Source: Bacteroidota bacterium
GTDB lineage: Bacteria > Bacteroidota > Bacteroidia > Chitinophagales > LD1
Reading direction: 5' to 3'
Length of the DNA: 64,000 nt
NCBI GenBank assembly: GCA_018267385.1
Contig: JAFDYN010000017.1
Span: 53,789-117,788, forward strand
Of the stretch, positions 34,735-44,081 are shown piece after piece. Made by a program: the position numbers and the translations under genes. Below the pieces are notes generated by a model, which saw only the letters and a program-made list of their open reading frames with translations, was not told the origin of the DNA and did not search any database. How positions within the stretch are numbered: the first letter of the stretch is position 1; each line of letters opens with the position of its first letter.

Positions 34735-36537
34735 ATGAAGTATATCCGCGTTTTATATACCCTGGTGATGCTGGGGGCTGTAGTGATGCTGCCGGCTCAG
34801 GGAGGACAGGAAAATTTTAAGATAGTCAAGGGTAGTAACGGGCAGAGCTACCTGCTGGCTCATGCAGCGGATAAGGTCATTTATACCGATGTATATTTCC
34901 GTATAGGTACTGCCTATGAGACAGACTCTCTGAGCGGTCTATGTGTCATGCTCCGCCACGTCATAGATGCAAATGTCAAGGCCGCTATCAGCGGGCGTAG
35001 TATCCGCTATAGTAGTGAGGTCACCCCTACTCAATTTGGATTTCACTTTGAGTCCGGCCGCCTGGACGAGGTGCTACCGATCATAATGGATCAGATCATT
35101 AATACACCTAGCAATGAACGTGACGTAAAAGCCGCCGCGGACCGAGTGGGTGAGGACCTGGATAGCCTGTCAGCAGACGCGGAGGCCAGGACTGAACTGT
35201 CCATAAAGAGATATCTATGGGGCAATGATATACGTAAGCTGGATGTCTATGGCGACAGGCGCAACTACACAAAACTGACAGCCCTTCAGCTAAATCAATT
35301 TAGGGACAGGTATTTTTTGCCTATCAATAATACTGTGATAGTCACCGGCAATATATCAGACCAGGCAGTATTGGACGCCCTTCAGTCAGGATTCACGAAT
35401 TTCAGGAGGACGGAATTCAATCCTGAGCTGATCACACATGTCATAGACTTCAAACCTTCGGTATACAGTATACAATTGTTGTGTCCGCGTCCAGGTGGTC
35501 ATATGATATCTGTCACCTATCAGCAACCGGGTGCGCGGCAGGACCGTCAGGGCACCTACAGCGCCTACATGTTGGCAGCTTTATTCAATGATCCTCAAAG
35601 CAAACCTGTGAGGGCCCTGGAGGCAGGGGGGATCCTGACCAATGTGAAGGCAACATATGAATGCAATAACTTTCAGGGATCTTTCAGGCTGTACGCAGAT
35701 GTACCATCAGACAGATTTCAGGACGCCTTTCAGATAGTAGATAGTACTATTGTTGCATTGTGCCGGAAGGATTACTTGTCTCAGGCCGATCTGAATGCCG
35801 AACACCAGAGGATTTCAGATGAATTTAATCAACTGCGTACCCATACGCACACGTTTATGACCCAGGTAGCCAAGTACCGGTTTTCAGACGATGACTATTA
35901 TTTTTCGTCTCTGGCAGATAGCATCACGAGCGTGGATCTGCCATCTATGCGCCGCTATTTAGCAGATTATTTTATAGACCATACAGGTGTGAAATGCGTT
36001 TACAGTGACACTGCTGCGCTCAACATGCAGCCTCTGGCATCTCGCTACTATGAGGTCAATGACTCAGTGAAGGAGATAGCATTCAGATATCCGCAAAATG
36101 TAACAGATATAGACAGTGCCGGCTACAGAGACCTGCAGCGCCTGATACAGTGGCTGAAAATCAATCCTGATATACATGTTCAGGTGAATGGCTATGCGGA
36201 CAAAGGCGAGTTTGACAAGGCCTATGATACCACTGTCATAAATTTTATCCGCAATACACCCACTTTTCGCAAGGCTATGCCGGACCATATGCAGGCCAGG
36301 TACCTGCGTATAGAGATGATGAGGGCTATGAAGATAGCAAAGGCGCTATATGAAGCCGGCATCACTGATGACCGCATCACGGGCACCAGTATGAGTTTTA
36401 GCTCTGAAGACGACCAGCAGGCTGCTGCCAATAGGAAATGTACCGTGACCCTGGAGAAGATCCGCCCTCATATGTCGCTGTATGAATACCACTTCGGGCA
36501 TAAGAAAGATGAAGTGGCCCCTGTAAGCGGGAGATAG
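34735..36537 (+). CDS. M16-like peptidase-fold protein with C-terminal OmpA-like domain
   Basis: 600 residues from ATG 34735, fixed by the promoter box. After a signal peptide (MKYIRVLYTLVMLGAVVML) come two M16 (insulinase-like) domains: YLLAHAADKVIYTDVYFRIG, LTALQLNQFRDRYFLPINNT and the second-half LAALFNDPQSKP. The zinc motif HxxEH is absent, so it is probably not a protease. From about residue 460 a different domain starts with INPDIHVQVNGYADKGEFDK and later RIEMMRAMKIAKALYEAGI, which has the shape of an OmpA-like peptidoglycan-binding domain. The combination is unusual. It is followed by a PASTA protein on the other strand. Confidence 0.7.
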   Translation: MKYIRVLYTLVMLGAVVMLPAQGGQENFKIVKGSNGQSYLLAHAADKVIYTDVYFRIGTAYETDSLSGLCVMLRHVIDANVKAAISGRSIRYSSEVTPTQFGFHFESGRLDEVLPIIMDQIINTPSNERDVKAAADRVGEDLDSLSADAEARTELSIKRYLWGNDIRKLDVYGDRRNYTKLTALQLNQFRDRYFLPINNTVIVTGNISDQAVLDALQSGFTNFRRTEFNPELITHVIDFKPSVYSIQLLCPRPGGHMISVTYQQPGARQDRQGTYSAYMLAALFNDPQSKPVRALEAGGILTNVKATYECNNFQGSFRLYADVPSDRFQDAFQIVDSTIVALCRKDYLSQADLNAEHQRISDEFNQLRTHTHTFMTQVAKYRFSDDDYYFSSLADSITSVDLPSMRRYLADYFIDHTGVKCVYSDTAALNMQPLASRYYEVNDSVKEIAFRYPQNVTDIDSAGYRDLQRLIQWLKINPDIHVQVNGYADKGEFDKAYDTTVINFIRNTPTFRKAMPDHMQARYLRIEMMRAMKIAKALYEAGITDDRITGTSMSFSSEDDQQAAANRKCTVTLEKIRPHMSLYEYHFGHKKDEVAPVSGR

Positions 36538-36546
36538 CCTCGAAGG

Positions 36547-37383
36547 CTATTTGCTATCTGAGCTATCCGGCCCATCTGTGCCGGGCGAGTCGTATTTGCT
36601 CGGGTCCACGTCTATGTCATCAGGCATTTCCTTGGCCAGCCAGAGATCTATCTCACCTCCCAGGTGTATGCGCCCGCCGCCATACTGCGGTGATTGCTTG
36701 TAGACAAATGCTCTGGCTTTCTCAGCGTCAGACATACCGGGAGCCATGACTGCACCTGTCGTGAGGTTAAATTCTTCCTTTAGCTTCATGACAGCCTCGT
36801 CATAATGCAATCCGATAAGATATGGTACTGGTATGGTAGTATTGCCGAGGCCCTCGCCTACCAGTAGGGTGATCGTGCTACCCTTCGGTATCTTGCTACC
36901 TGCTTTGAGAGGCCGTCCGTTCACCAGCATGCCGATGAGGGCGTCACGGTGTGGATCAGGTTTGTATACCGGCTCGCCTACTTTAAATCCGATACCTTCC
37001 AGCTGGATCCGGGCATATTTGTAGGAGCTCTTGCCTACCAGGTCAGGTACATCTGCCAGAGGAGCGCTGCTGGCATTTACAGTCAGGTAGATGGTGCGGC
37101 CGGATTTGACAGAGCTGCCGGCCTTGGGACTCTGTTCTACTATGCTTAGCGGTGGCTTATCCGTCATATAGGCTGAGTCCATGATCTCATACTCCAGGTG
37201 GTATTTGGCCAGGGTATCGGTGGCGGCGTCAAACTGCAGGCCGTGAATATCCGGTACGACCAATGTCTGCCCGTGGCGGGTATATACGCGTAGGCCCCAA
37301 TTGACCAGCATCAAGAGAATGATAGTTAATCCAATGGCTATCAGTATATTGTACAGGAGTGTTTTGGTCAGGTACTTCTTCAA
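36547..37383 (-). CDS. PASTA domain membrane protein
   Basis: 278 residues from a TTG at 37383; a TATATTTG promoter box lies 17 bases upstream and rules out the longer frame. A single membrane helix (LYNILIAIGLTIILLMLVNW) near the N-terminus is followed by three PASTA repeats (VPDIHGLQFDAATDTLAKY, VPDLVGKSSYKYARIQLEG, VPYLIGLHYDEAVMKLKEE). PASTA repeats bind peptidoglycan stem peptides or muropeptides; in many Gram-negatives they occur without a kinase, as here. The C-terminus is a proline/aspartate-rich tail. Confidence 0.8.
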   Translation of the reverse strand: MKKYLTKTLLYNILIAIGLTIILLMLVNWGLRVYTRHGQTLVVPDIHGLQFDAATDTLAKYHLEYEIMDSAYMTDKPPLSIVEQSPKAGSSVKSGRTIYLTVNASSAPLADVPDLVGKSSYKYARIQLEGIGFKVGEPVYKPDPHRDALIGMLVNGRPLKAGSKIPKGSTITLLVGEGLGNTTIPVPYLIGLHYDEAVMKLKEEFNLTTGAVMAPGMSDAEKARAFVYKQSPQYGGGRIHLGGEIDLWLAKEMPDDIDVDPSKYDSPGTDGPDSSDSK

Positions 37384-37569
37384 TGCCGGAGCGTTTATGA
37401 CAAATATATGGGTTTGACAATAGAACCGTCTACCCAAACGCAGAATGGCTGCCATAAATTGTACAAGGCAAAGGACAGGTATAGCGGGTTATACTATTAT
37501 TTGATAGCCGTTGCAACATAAATTTCCTCAAAATACGTCTACACCTATACATCTTATTTAGAATTGGTC

Positions 37570-37577
37570 TAAATTTG
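37570..37577 (+). promoter_or_regulatory. Promoter box of DUF59 gene
   Basis: TAAATTTG at 37570-37577, five bases before the GTG start at 37583. No clear TTTG element at the right distance. Confidence 0.45.
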
Positions 37578-37582
37578 CATCT

Positions 37583-37906
37583 GTGTCTGAAGAAAGATCA
37601 AAGGAAGAGATAAAGGCTGCTGCCATAGAGGTGCTGAAAACTATATTTGACCCGGAAATCCCGGTCAATATCTATGAGCTCGGCCTGATCTATGAGGTGA
37701 ATGTGATGGAGGGAAATGTGACAGAAATAGTGATGACACTCACCTCACCCAGCTGCCCAGTAGCAGGCACGCTGCCCGGCGAGGTAGAGGAGAAGGTGAA
37801 GAGTGTATCCGGTGTGACAGATGCCGTAGTAGAGTTGGTATTTGAGCCAGCGTGGAACCAGGATATGATGAGCGAAGAAGCGAAGCTCGAACTCGGCTTT
37901 ATGTAA
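37583..37906 (+). CDS. DUF59 / SUF-associated Fe-S assembly protein
   Basis: 107 residues from a GTG that follows a TAAATTTG promoter box by five bases. The whole protein is one DUF59 (MIP18) domain: ALVLKTIFDPEIPVNI-like residues EVLKTIFDPEIPVNIYELGL, then TLTSPSCPVAGTLP with the conserved Cys, and WNQDMMSEEAK. DUF59 proteins work in Fe-S cluster maturation (SufT) or as PaaD in phenylacetate oxidation. The neighbours are a bacilliredoxin and a PaaE-like reductase but no PaaABC, so an Fe-S assembly role is more likely. Confidence 0.85.
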   Translation: MSEERSKEEIKAAAIEVLKTIFDPEIPVNIYELGLIYEVNVMEGNVTEIVMTLTSPSCPVAGTLPGEVEEKVKSVSGVTDAVVELVFEPAWNQDMMSEEAKLELGFM

Positions 37907-37956
37907 AGCAATCAAAAGAACAAGCAATCATAAATCAACAATCATAAATCAAAACA

Positions 37957-38373
37957 ATGTATCCAGCAGAACTAGTAGCGCCGATGAAGGCAGACCTCAC
38001 AGGTGTGGGATTCAAGGAACTCACCAGTGCAGCAGATGTAGATACTGCCATGGCTGATAAAGAAGGTACGACCTTCCTTTTCTTTAACTCAGTATGCGGC
38101 TGCGCAGCAGGTGCTGCCCGCCCCGCGCTGAAAAATACCGTGCAGTCAGCTGCCAAGCTCCCTACGCACCTCGTCACTGTATTTGCCGGCGTGGACAAGG
38201 AGGCAGTAGACAAAGCGCGCCAGTACACACTGCCATATCCTCCGTCCAGCCCGTCCATGGCCCTGTTTAAAGATGGCAAGCTCGTACACTTCGTAGAGCG
38301 CCATCAGATAGAGGGCAACTCTGCTGCTACTATCTCAGAGCACCTCAAAAAAGTTTTTGAACATTACTGCTAA
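37957..38373 (+). CDS. Bacilliredoxin (BrxA/BrxB family)
   Basis: 138 residues, family length. The active-site motif is CGC in FNSVCGCAAG, and the rest (RPALKNTV, TVFAGVDKEAVDKAR, YPPSSPSMALFKDGKLVHF) follows the YphP/YqiW fold. Such proteins remove bacillithiol or related thiols from protein cysteines. It follows the DUF59 gene and is closed by a hairpin terminator. Confidence 0.92.
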   Translation: MYPAELVAPMKADLTGVGFKELTSAADVDTAMADKEGTTFLFFNSVCGCAAGAARPALKNTVQSAAKLPTHLVTVFAGVDKEAVDKARQYTLPYPPSSPSMALFKDGKLVHFVERHQIEGNSAATISEHLKKVFEHYC

Positions 38374-38396
38374 ACATCCTGTTACAATATTTGATG

Positions 38397-38419
38397 AGGC
38401 CGGTCTTTCCGGCCTTATT
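38397..38419 (+). terminator. Intrinsic terminator after bacilliredoxin gene
   Basis: AGGCCGG-TCTTT-CCGGCCT, 7-bp perfect stem, followed by TATTAATTTAA (weak T tract). Confidence 0.55.
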
Positions 38420-38453
38420 AATTTAATGTCGATGTATTTGCCTCAATATTCAT

Positions 38454-38467
38454 CCCGAAGCTTCGGG
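38454..38467. repeat. Perfect 14-bp palindrome CCCGAAGCTTCGGG upstream of PaaE-like gene
   Basis: Perfect palindrome about 40 bases upstream of the TATATTTG promoter box (38495-38502) of the reductase gene. It could be an operator or a hairpin at the end of the previous transcript. No T tract follows. Confidence 0.4.
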
Positions 38468-38523
38468 ACTCACTACTCAATACATTTGCATTACTATATT
38501 TGCCCCCGTAAATCAAAAAAGTG

Positions 38524-39615
38524 ATGTCTCAATTCAATAAGCTGAAGGTACAGGCCGTGGTAAATGAAACACCGGATTCGGTCTCGGTATCTTTTGAAGT
38601 GCCCGATAGCCTCCTGACAAATTACGCTTTCCAGCCGGGCCAGTATACTACGCTCCGCCTGAATATAGATGGCGAGCTGGTGAATCGCAGCTACTCTTTC
38701 TGCAGTTCACCCTTTGCGGGTGAGCCTATGACCATAGCCGTAAAGCGTGTGCAGGGAGGCAAGGGCTCAAACCACGTGAATGATAAACTGAAACCCGGTG
38801 TAGAGGTGGAGGTGATGGAGCCTATGGGAAACTTTCATCCGGCAGCGCTAGATGCCAATAATGAAAAGCATTATATCCTATTTGCTGGTGGCTCAGGGAT
38901 CACGCCTGTATTTTCTATCCTGAAGTCGGTCCTGCTCAAGGAGCCTAAGAGCAAGGTTACACTGTTTTATGGCAACCGCGATACAAAGAGTATCATCTTC
39001 CGCCAGCATCTGGAGCAGTGGCTGGCAAAGTATGCCGACCGCGTGCGCATCGTGCATATCCTGGATAAGGCAGAGGAGGGCTGGACAGGCTACTCAGGTT
39101 TTATAGTGAAAGAAATGGCGCTGAAACTTCTGCGGGAGAATACAGACCTCAACTTCCAGCGAGCGGAATTTTTCATCTGCGGCCCTACTCCTATGATGAA
39201 GGAAGTAGAGAATGCACTCGGTGCGCTGGATATACCTAAAGACCGTATACATATCGAGTACTTCACTGCCAAACTGGAAGAAGACCGCGTATCGGCCAAT
39301 GTCGGTGCCGCTACAGTATCAGAAGTACCTTTTACCGGCAAGACAAAGGTCAAGATCATCTATGATGGCAATGAGGTAGAGTTTGACGTGACGGAGAAAG
39401 AAACCATCCTGCATGCCGCACTGGATGCCGGCTACGATCCTCCATACTCCTGCATGGTAGCCGCCTGCTGCACCTGCCGCGCCAAGCTGATCGCAGGCAA
39501 GGTAGAGATGGACGACCGCGAGTCACTCACAGACGGTGAGATAGCCAAAGGCTACGTCCTCACCTGCCAGAGCCACCCCAAGAGCCACGGCATCGTGCTC
39601 AACTACGACCTCTAA
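38524..39615 (+). CDS. PaaE-like ferredoxin--NADP(+) reductase with 2Fe-2S domain
   Basis: 363 residues. An FAD-binding barrel (LRLNIDGELVNRSYSFCSSP) and NAD-binding domain (HYILFAGGSGITPVFSILKS) are followed by a plant-type 2Fe-2S domain whose cluster Cys lie in PYSCMVAACCTCRAK and VLTCQSH. This is the layout of the phenylacetyl-CoA epoxidase reductase PaaE and of related electron donors for oxygenases. The paa oxygenase subunits are missing, so it may serve another acceptor. TATATTTG at 38495 lies upstream. Confidence 0.88.
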   Translation: MSQFNKLKVQAVVNETPDSVSVSFEVPDSLLTNYAFQPGQYTTLRLNIDGELVNRSYSFCSSPFAGEPMTIAVKRVQGGKGSNHVNDKLKPGVEVEVMEPMGNFHPAALDANNEKHYILFAGGSGITPVFSILKSVLLKEPKSKVTLFYGNRDTKSIIFRQHLEQWLAKYADRVRIVHILDKAEEGWTGYSGFIVKEMALKLLRENTDLNFQRAEFFICGPTPMMKEVENALGALDIPKDRIHIEYFTAKLEEDRVSANVGAATVSEVPFTGKTKVKIIYDGNEVEFDVTEKETILHAALDAGYDPPYSCMVAACCTCRAKLIAGKVEMDDRESLTDGEIAKGYVLTCQSHPKSHGIVLNYDL

Positions 39616-39924
39616 AGCATTACGCCTATTATATACTATTGCGATGCCATACCACTCAGGGATGCCATCTCTGGTTTTACGCCATCCTCACATTGACCTG
39701 AGAAGAGATGACTTCCATATTGCGCTTACGTCAGTCGTCAGGTTCTTTCCTCTCCTTGGGAGAGGAAAGATGCCGAAGGCAGATAGGTGAGGTGAAATAA
39801 GGAGGGGCAGGATCTCTCCCGCCCCTCCAACCTAAAACCCAATTCGAGTTGTAGCTATGCTATGTCTTTTTGTTGCTGAGATTTGTAGTCAATCACAAAT
39901 CATCAACCAACAATCATAAATCTC
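39616..39924. other. 309-bp intergenic region with two hairpins and short repeats
   Basis: No frame with a recognisable product. It holds a hairpin CCTCTCC-TTGG-GGAGAGG-like element near 39752, a longer hairpin GGAGGGGC...GCCCCTCC near 39800-39830 and the motif ACAATCATAAATC, which also occurs twice at 37923-37950. The hairpins can act as terminators for the convergent genes on either side. Confidence 0.4.
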
Positions 39925-41508
39925 TTAGTGGCTCGCCGCCTCCAGGTCTTCCTTTTTGACGGGTGCTGTATCTTTTGCAAATAGTATCAGTGGTATCACC
40001 ATCAGGAAGAAGATACCCAGGTATTGAAACGTATCAATGTAGGTCAAAATTGTAGCCTGGCTGGTGATATTGTACTCCAGCGTGGCGTACGCCATATTAG
40101 TAGCTTTGACTATATCGCCCACCTTTGCCATCATGCTGGCTGTGAGGCCTGCGAGATAGTCTTGGGTAGACTTGTCGTACATTGTAGCTTTAGTGATCAG
40201 ATCTGCACGGTGCACAAAGGTCATGTGTGTGATAAAGCTGGAGCAGATAGCCACACCAAATGAACCACCCAGCTGACGGATCATAGCTGTGAGCCCGGCG
40301 GCTGAGCCGATATCCTTGCCACTCAGGCCACCCAGAGACAGCGTAGTGAGCGGTACAAAGAGGAATCCCAGTCCGACCCCGCGCAGTATCAGCGGCCAGA
40401 AGAAATTATGCTCTCCTGTCTGCGAAGTGATGATATTGGACATCAATAGCGTGAAGAGGGCAAATATACCAAAGGCAAAAGGCAATAGCCATTTAGGCTT
40501 TGCACCCTTAGACAGCATGACACCTACTACCGGCATCATAAATCCACTCACCAGTGCACCCGGCAGCATAGAGAGGCCCGTTTGCAATGCAGTAAAGCCC
40601 AGGAAGCGCTGTACAAAGATCGGATAGATGAAAGTAGAGGAGAAGAGGCCAAAACCTAATATAAAGGATAGCACTGTACCGATGGCAGCGTTTCCCTTGC
40701 GTAGCACCCTGAGGTCCACTATCGGATGGTCTGTGATAAACTCCCATACAATAAAGCCCAGTAATCCAAAAATCGCTACCACAGTAGATACCACGATATA
40801 TCCCGTCTCAAACCAGTTTTCGGAGTCACCTTTCTCCAGTACGAGCTGCAGTGCTCCTACACCTACGATGAGCAGGATGATGCCGGTCCAGTCTACCTTT
40901 GAATTTTTCATTTCAGGTGTCACATAGTTCACATCACGGATAAAGGTGAACGTGAGGAAGGCTGCGATGATGCCCACCGGTATATTTACAAAGAAGATCA
41001 TAGACCAGTGCCAGTTTTCTACTATGTAGCCACCTAGTGTCGGGCCCAGCGTAGGGCCTACTATCACACCGATGCCATAGAGGGCGCTGGCCTTGCCGCG
41101 CTCCTCAGGTGGGTATATCTCTGTGAGGATGGTCTGCGAGGTGGCCAGCAGCGCACCGCCGCCCATACCCTGCAGGAAGCGGAAGAAAATAAGCATGTTG
41201 ATATTGTCAGAGAAGCCGCACATCAGTGATGCGAGGGTAAATAGTATCACCGATCCGCCGAAGTAGTTTCTGCGGCCCAGTTTGATAGAGAGCCAGGCAG
41301 CCATCGGTACTACGATGACATTGGCTATGCTGTAGGCGGCTATCACCCAGCTGATCTCGCTGAGCGTGGCACCGAGGTTGCCCATCAGGTGCGTGGTGGC
41401 CACATTCACGATGGTAGTATCTATCAGCTCCAGCAGGGAGCAGGCTACGACCGTGATCGTGATGATGGTCCGCCGCCATCCATATTCTAATGTTGAACTT
41501 TGATCCAT
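39925..41508 (-). CDS. DHA2-type multidrug efflux transporter (EmrB/QacA family)
   Basis: 527 residues from ATG 41508. Fourteen membrane helices with the MFS signature in the second loop (LSIKLGRRNYFGGS) and motif C-like GIGVIVGPTLGPTLGGYI. Such transporters drive drug or toxin efflux with protons and dock on a periplasmic HlyD-type adaptor, which is the next gene upstream. It is the last gene of a four-gene minus-strand efflux operon. Confidence 0.9.
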   Translation of the reverse strand: MDQSSTLEYGWRRTIITITVVACSLLELIDTTIVNVATTHLMGNLGATLSEISWVIAAYSIANVIVVPMAAWLSIKLGRRNYFGGSVILFTLASLMCGFSDNINMLIFFRFLQGMGGGALLATSQTILTEIYPPEERGKASALYGIGVIVGPTLGPTLGGYIVENWHWSMIFFVNIPVGIIAAFLTFTFIRDVNYVTPEMKNSKVDWTGIILLIVGVGALQLVLEKGDSENWFETGYIVVSTVVAIFGLLGFIVWEFITDHPIVDLRVLRKGNAAIGTVLSFILGFGLFSSTFIYPIFVQRFLGFTALQTGLSMLPGALVSGFMMPVVGVMLSKGAKPKWLLPFAFGIFALFTLLMSNIITSQTGEHNFFWPLILRGVGLGFLFVPLTTLSLGGLSGKDIGSAAGLTAMIRQLGGSFGVAICSSFITHMTFVHRADLITKATMYDKSTQDYLAGLTASMMAKVGDIVKATNMAYATLEYNITSQATILTYIDTFQYLGIFFLMVIPLILFAKDTAPVKKEDLEAASH

Positions 41509-41611
41509 TGTTTCGGGATTGAAAATTTGAAAATGTGTCGATTTGAAAATGGCCTGCACATAAACAGTATTCCATTTTCAAATCTTCAAATTATCACGTC
41601 AGCACATTTGC

Positions 41612-42694
41612 TTATGATACTTTCACTACAGCTTTTACATTCATACCTGCGCGGAGCGGATGTTCCTTATCCTGGTTTTTGTCCAGTATGATCTTGACAG
41701 GTATACGCTGTACCACTTTTACGAAGTTGCCGGTAGCATTGTCTGGAGGCAGCAGGGCAAACTTGGCACCTGTAGCGGCCGACATTGACTCTATCGTACC
41801 TTCAAACTCTGAATGAGGATAAGCATCTACTTCGATCTTGACCTTCTGGCCTACCTTCATTTTCTCTATCTGTGTTTCTTTGAAGTTTGCCACTACCCAC
41901 ATCTCGCTTTCATCTACTACAGCAAAGAGATTTTGTCCGACAGATACCAGTTGGCCTAATTGTACATTTTTCTTTGATACATAGCCATCGCATGGCGCTA
42001 CGATAGTAGCATAGCTTAGGTTTAGTTTGGCCAGGTCGAGTTCTTCCTGCTTTTGCTCTACCTGTATCTGAGCTACCTTCAGGTTATTGGCGCTCACGTT
42101 CAGGTTGCTGCTGCTGGCAGCGAGGCGCGCCTGATAGGATGCTACAGATTTTTGGGCCTGGTCCAGTTGTTTCTCGGCCAGTTCCTTTGCTGCCTTTGCA
42201 TTGTCAAACTGCTGCTGGGTGGCAGAGCCGAGGTCCAGGAGTTTCTTGAAGCGGTCATAGTCCTGTGTAGCCTGCCATACGCGCACCTGAGCAGCATCTA
42301 TCGCGCTCTGAGCCGGATTGATATCCTTGGTAGCTACGTTTACATTAGCGCTGGTAGACCCCTGATTGGCGCGTGCCAGTTCTACATTGGCCTGCGCCTG
42401 TGCGAGGGCTACTTCAGCTTGCTTTACTTTCAGCTGCAGGTCACGGTCGTCTATACGCACCAGAGTATCTCCTTTGTGCACCAGCATATTATCCCGCACT
42501 CTGATCTCCTGTATGAAGCCCGCTACCTTTGGTACGATCGGATTGATGTTTGCTTCTATCTGGGAGTTGTCGGTATCCTCATTGTGCAGGGAGTAGATCA
42601 CCTGGCGCACTACAAATATGAGTACGACTATGCCTATGATCCCGCCTATGATCGGCGCGACGTTAAATTTCTTTTTGGTTTCAGTATTTTCCAT
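41612..42694 (-). CDS. HlyD/EmrA family membrane fusion protein
   Basis: 360 residues. One N-terminal membrane anchor (PIIGGIIGIVVLIFVV), a lipoyl-like domain split around a long coiled coil (residues about 90-200, rich in Ala/Gln/Lys) and the C-terminal beta-barrel segment (LFAVVDESEMWVVANFKETQ). It links the inner-membrane MFS pump to a TolC-type channel. The gene lies between the MFS gene and the tolC-like gene. Confidence 0.9.
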   Translation of the reverse strand: MENTETKKKFNVAPIIGGIIGIVVLIFVVRQVIYSLHNEDTDNSQIEANINPIVPKVAGFIQEIRVRDNMLVHKGDTLVRIDDRDLQLKVKQAEVALAQAQANVELARANQGSTSANVNVATKDINPAQSAIDAAQVRVWQATQDYDRFKKLLDLGSATQQQFDNAKAAKELAEKQLDQAQKSVASYQARLAASSSNLNVSANNLKVAQIQVEQKQEELDLAKLNLSYATIVAPCDGYVSKKNVQLGQLVSVGQNLFAVVDESEMWVVANFKETQIEKMKVGQKVKIEVDAYPHSEFEGTIESMSAATGAKFALLPPDNATGNFVKVVQRIPVKIILDKNQDKEHPLRAGMNVKAVVKVS

Positions 42695-42729
42695 GACTAT
42701 GTTGTTGTTTATTGAGTTTATGAGATTGA

Positions 42730-44076
42730 TTAATCGTTTCCTGTGGCTTTCATGAGCTTGGCATATGCTATCTCTGCGTCTATCCTGGCGTTCACCAGAT
42801 TGATCTGGGTGGTCACAGCCAGGTTGTCAGCGTTTAGCATATCGGTGATATTTTTCACGCCGTTGGCATATTGATCTTTGGTCATGCGCTGGTTTTCCGC
42901 AGCCTGGTCTACTGAGGTCTGGTCCAGCCTGATCTTGTCCAGTGCGAGCATGTAGGCAGAGTAGTTGGCATTTACCTCCATCTTGATGTTATCGTTCAGT
43001 GCCTCATGCTGAGCCTGTGCTGAGTTGATATTCAGCTTGGCTTCTTTGGTCTGATACTGTGTAGTGAAAAGGCTCGTGATATTCCAACTGAGCTTCACAC
43101 CTAAATCCCATGACTGGTTAAACTGATGTTCCGGTACGATAAAAACGCGTTGGTTGGGATTGTTATAGTAAAAATTGAAGCCGCCGCTGATCACCGGAGA
43201 ATAAAGTCCGCGGGCTACTTTCAGTGCCTTGTGAGACATATCCAGGCGTATCTCAGATGCTTTGATCTCAGGTCTTTTTGTCATTGCATCCTGCAGTCCT
43301 GTCTGGATATTAAAGTCGGGTTTGGTACTTGTGAGGCCCTCCTCGGCTATCTCCAGTTTGGTGGTCTCGGGCAGGCCGAGCATTACATCGAGGTTGAAGT
43401 TGCTGATGTCGATAGCACTTTGCACTTCTGCCGCGCTGCTTTGCAGATTGGAGAGATTGACCTGTACCTGCAGTACATCATTCCTCAGGGCCATACCTAC
43501 GGTCTGCATATTTTGTACATCCTTCAGCCGCTGGTTGAGCACTTGTATGTTTTGGTCCACTACTTTTTTAGATTCCAGTAGCTTATAGTGATTGTAGTAC
43601 GCAGTGATGATATTGTTCTTCACAGTTTTCTTATCAGCCTCTACATCCAGTGCTGATGCACGCATCTGTTCTTTATCTGTCTTGAGCCTGTTCCAGCCGC
43701 GGAGACCGGCAAAAACTACCTGCGAAATACTGAGGCCATTGAGATAATAGTTGTGAGAAGTGGCATTGATCAGGCCACCTGGGCTGCCCGGGCCAAAAGC
43801 TCCTGCCGGAATGTTGAATTCGCCGATATTCGGGCTATTGCGGGTCACGCTGGAGTTCCAGGAGATGGCTGGTGCGAGTGCGGAGAGTTCTTGTTTGTAC
43901 TTCGTACCGCTCACATCACTGCGCGCCTGGCTGATCTTGAGTTGCTTGTTGTAGTCCATCCCCAGAGACACGGCTTCGTCCAGCGTGAGCCTGCGTACCT
44001 GCTGTGCCTGAGCGGCAGTGAGCACGGTCAGTGCCAGTAGCAGGAGGGGGATCCTTTTTGATACAATTGAGAACAT
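42730..44076 (-). CDS. TolC family outer-membrane efflux protein
   Basis: 448 residues with a signal peptide (MFSIVSKRIPLLLLALTVLTAAQA) and the two repeated OEP domains: LDEAVSLGMDYNKQLK starts the first and ASEIRLDMSHKALKVARG begins the second. TolC-like proteins form the trimeric outer-membrane channel of tripartite pumps. It starts five bases after the tetR stop, so the regulator and pump are one transcript. Confidence 0.9.
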   Translation of the reverse strand: MFSIVSKRIPLLLLALTVLTAAQAQQVRRLTLDEAVSLGMDYNKQLKISQARSDVSGTKYKQELSALAPAISWNSSVTRNSPNIGEFNIPAGAFGPGSPGGLINATSHNYYLNGLSISQVVFAGLRGWNRLKTDKEQMRASALDVEADKKTVKNNIITAYYNHYKLLESKKVVDQNIQVLNQRLKDVQNMQTVGMALRNDVLQVQVNLSNLQSSAAEVQSAIDISNFNLDVMLGLPETTKLEIAEEGLTSTKPDFNIQTGLQDAMTKRPEIKASEIRLDMSHKALKVARGLYSPVISGGFNFYYNNPNQRVFIVPEHQFNQSWDLGVKLSWNITSLFTTQYQTKEAKLNINSAQAQHEALNDNIKMEVNANYSAYMLALDKIRLDQTSVDQAAENQRMTKDQYANGVKNITDMLNADNLAVTTQINLVNARIDAEIAYAKLMKATGND

Positions 44077-44081
44077 GGGTG

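Noticed and set aside
37583..39615. Phenylacetate (paa) degradation operon
   Set aside because: Only DUF59 and a PaaE-like reductase are present; paaA, B and C are missing.
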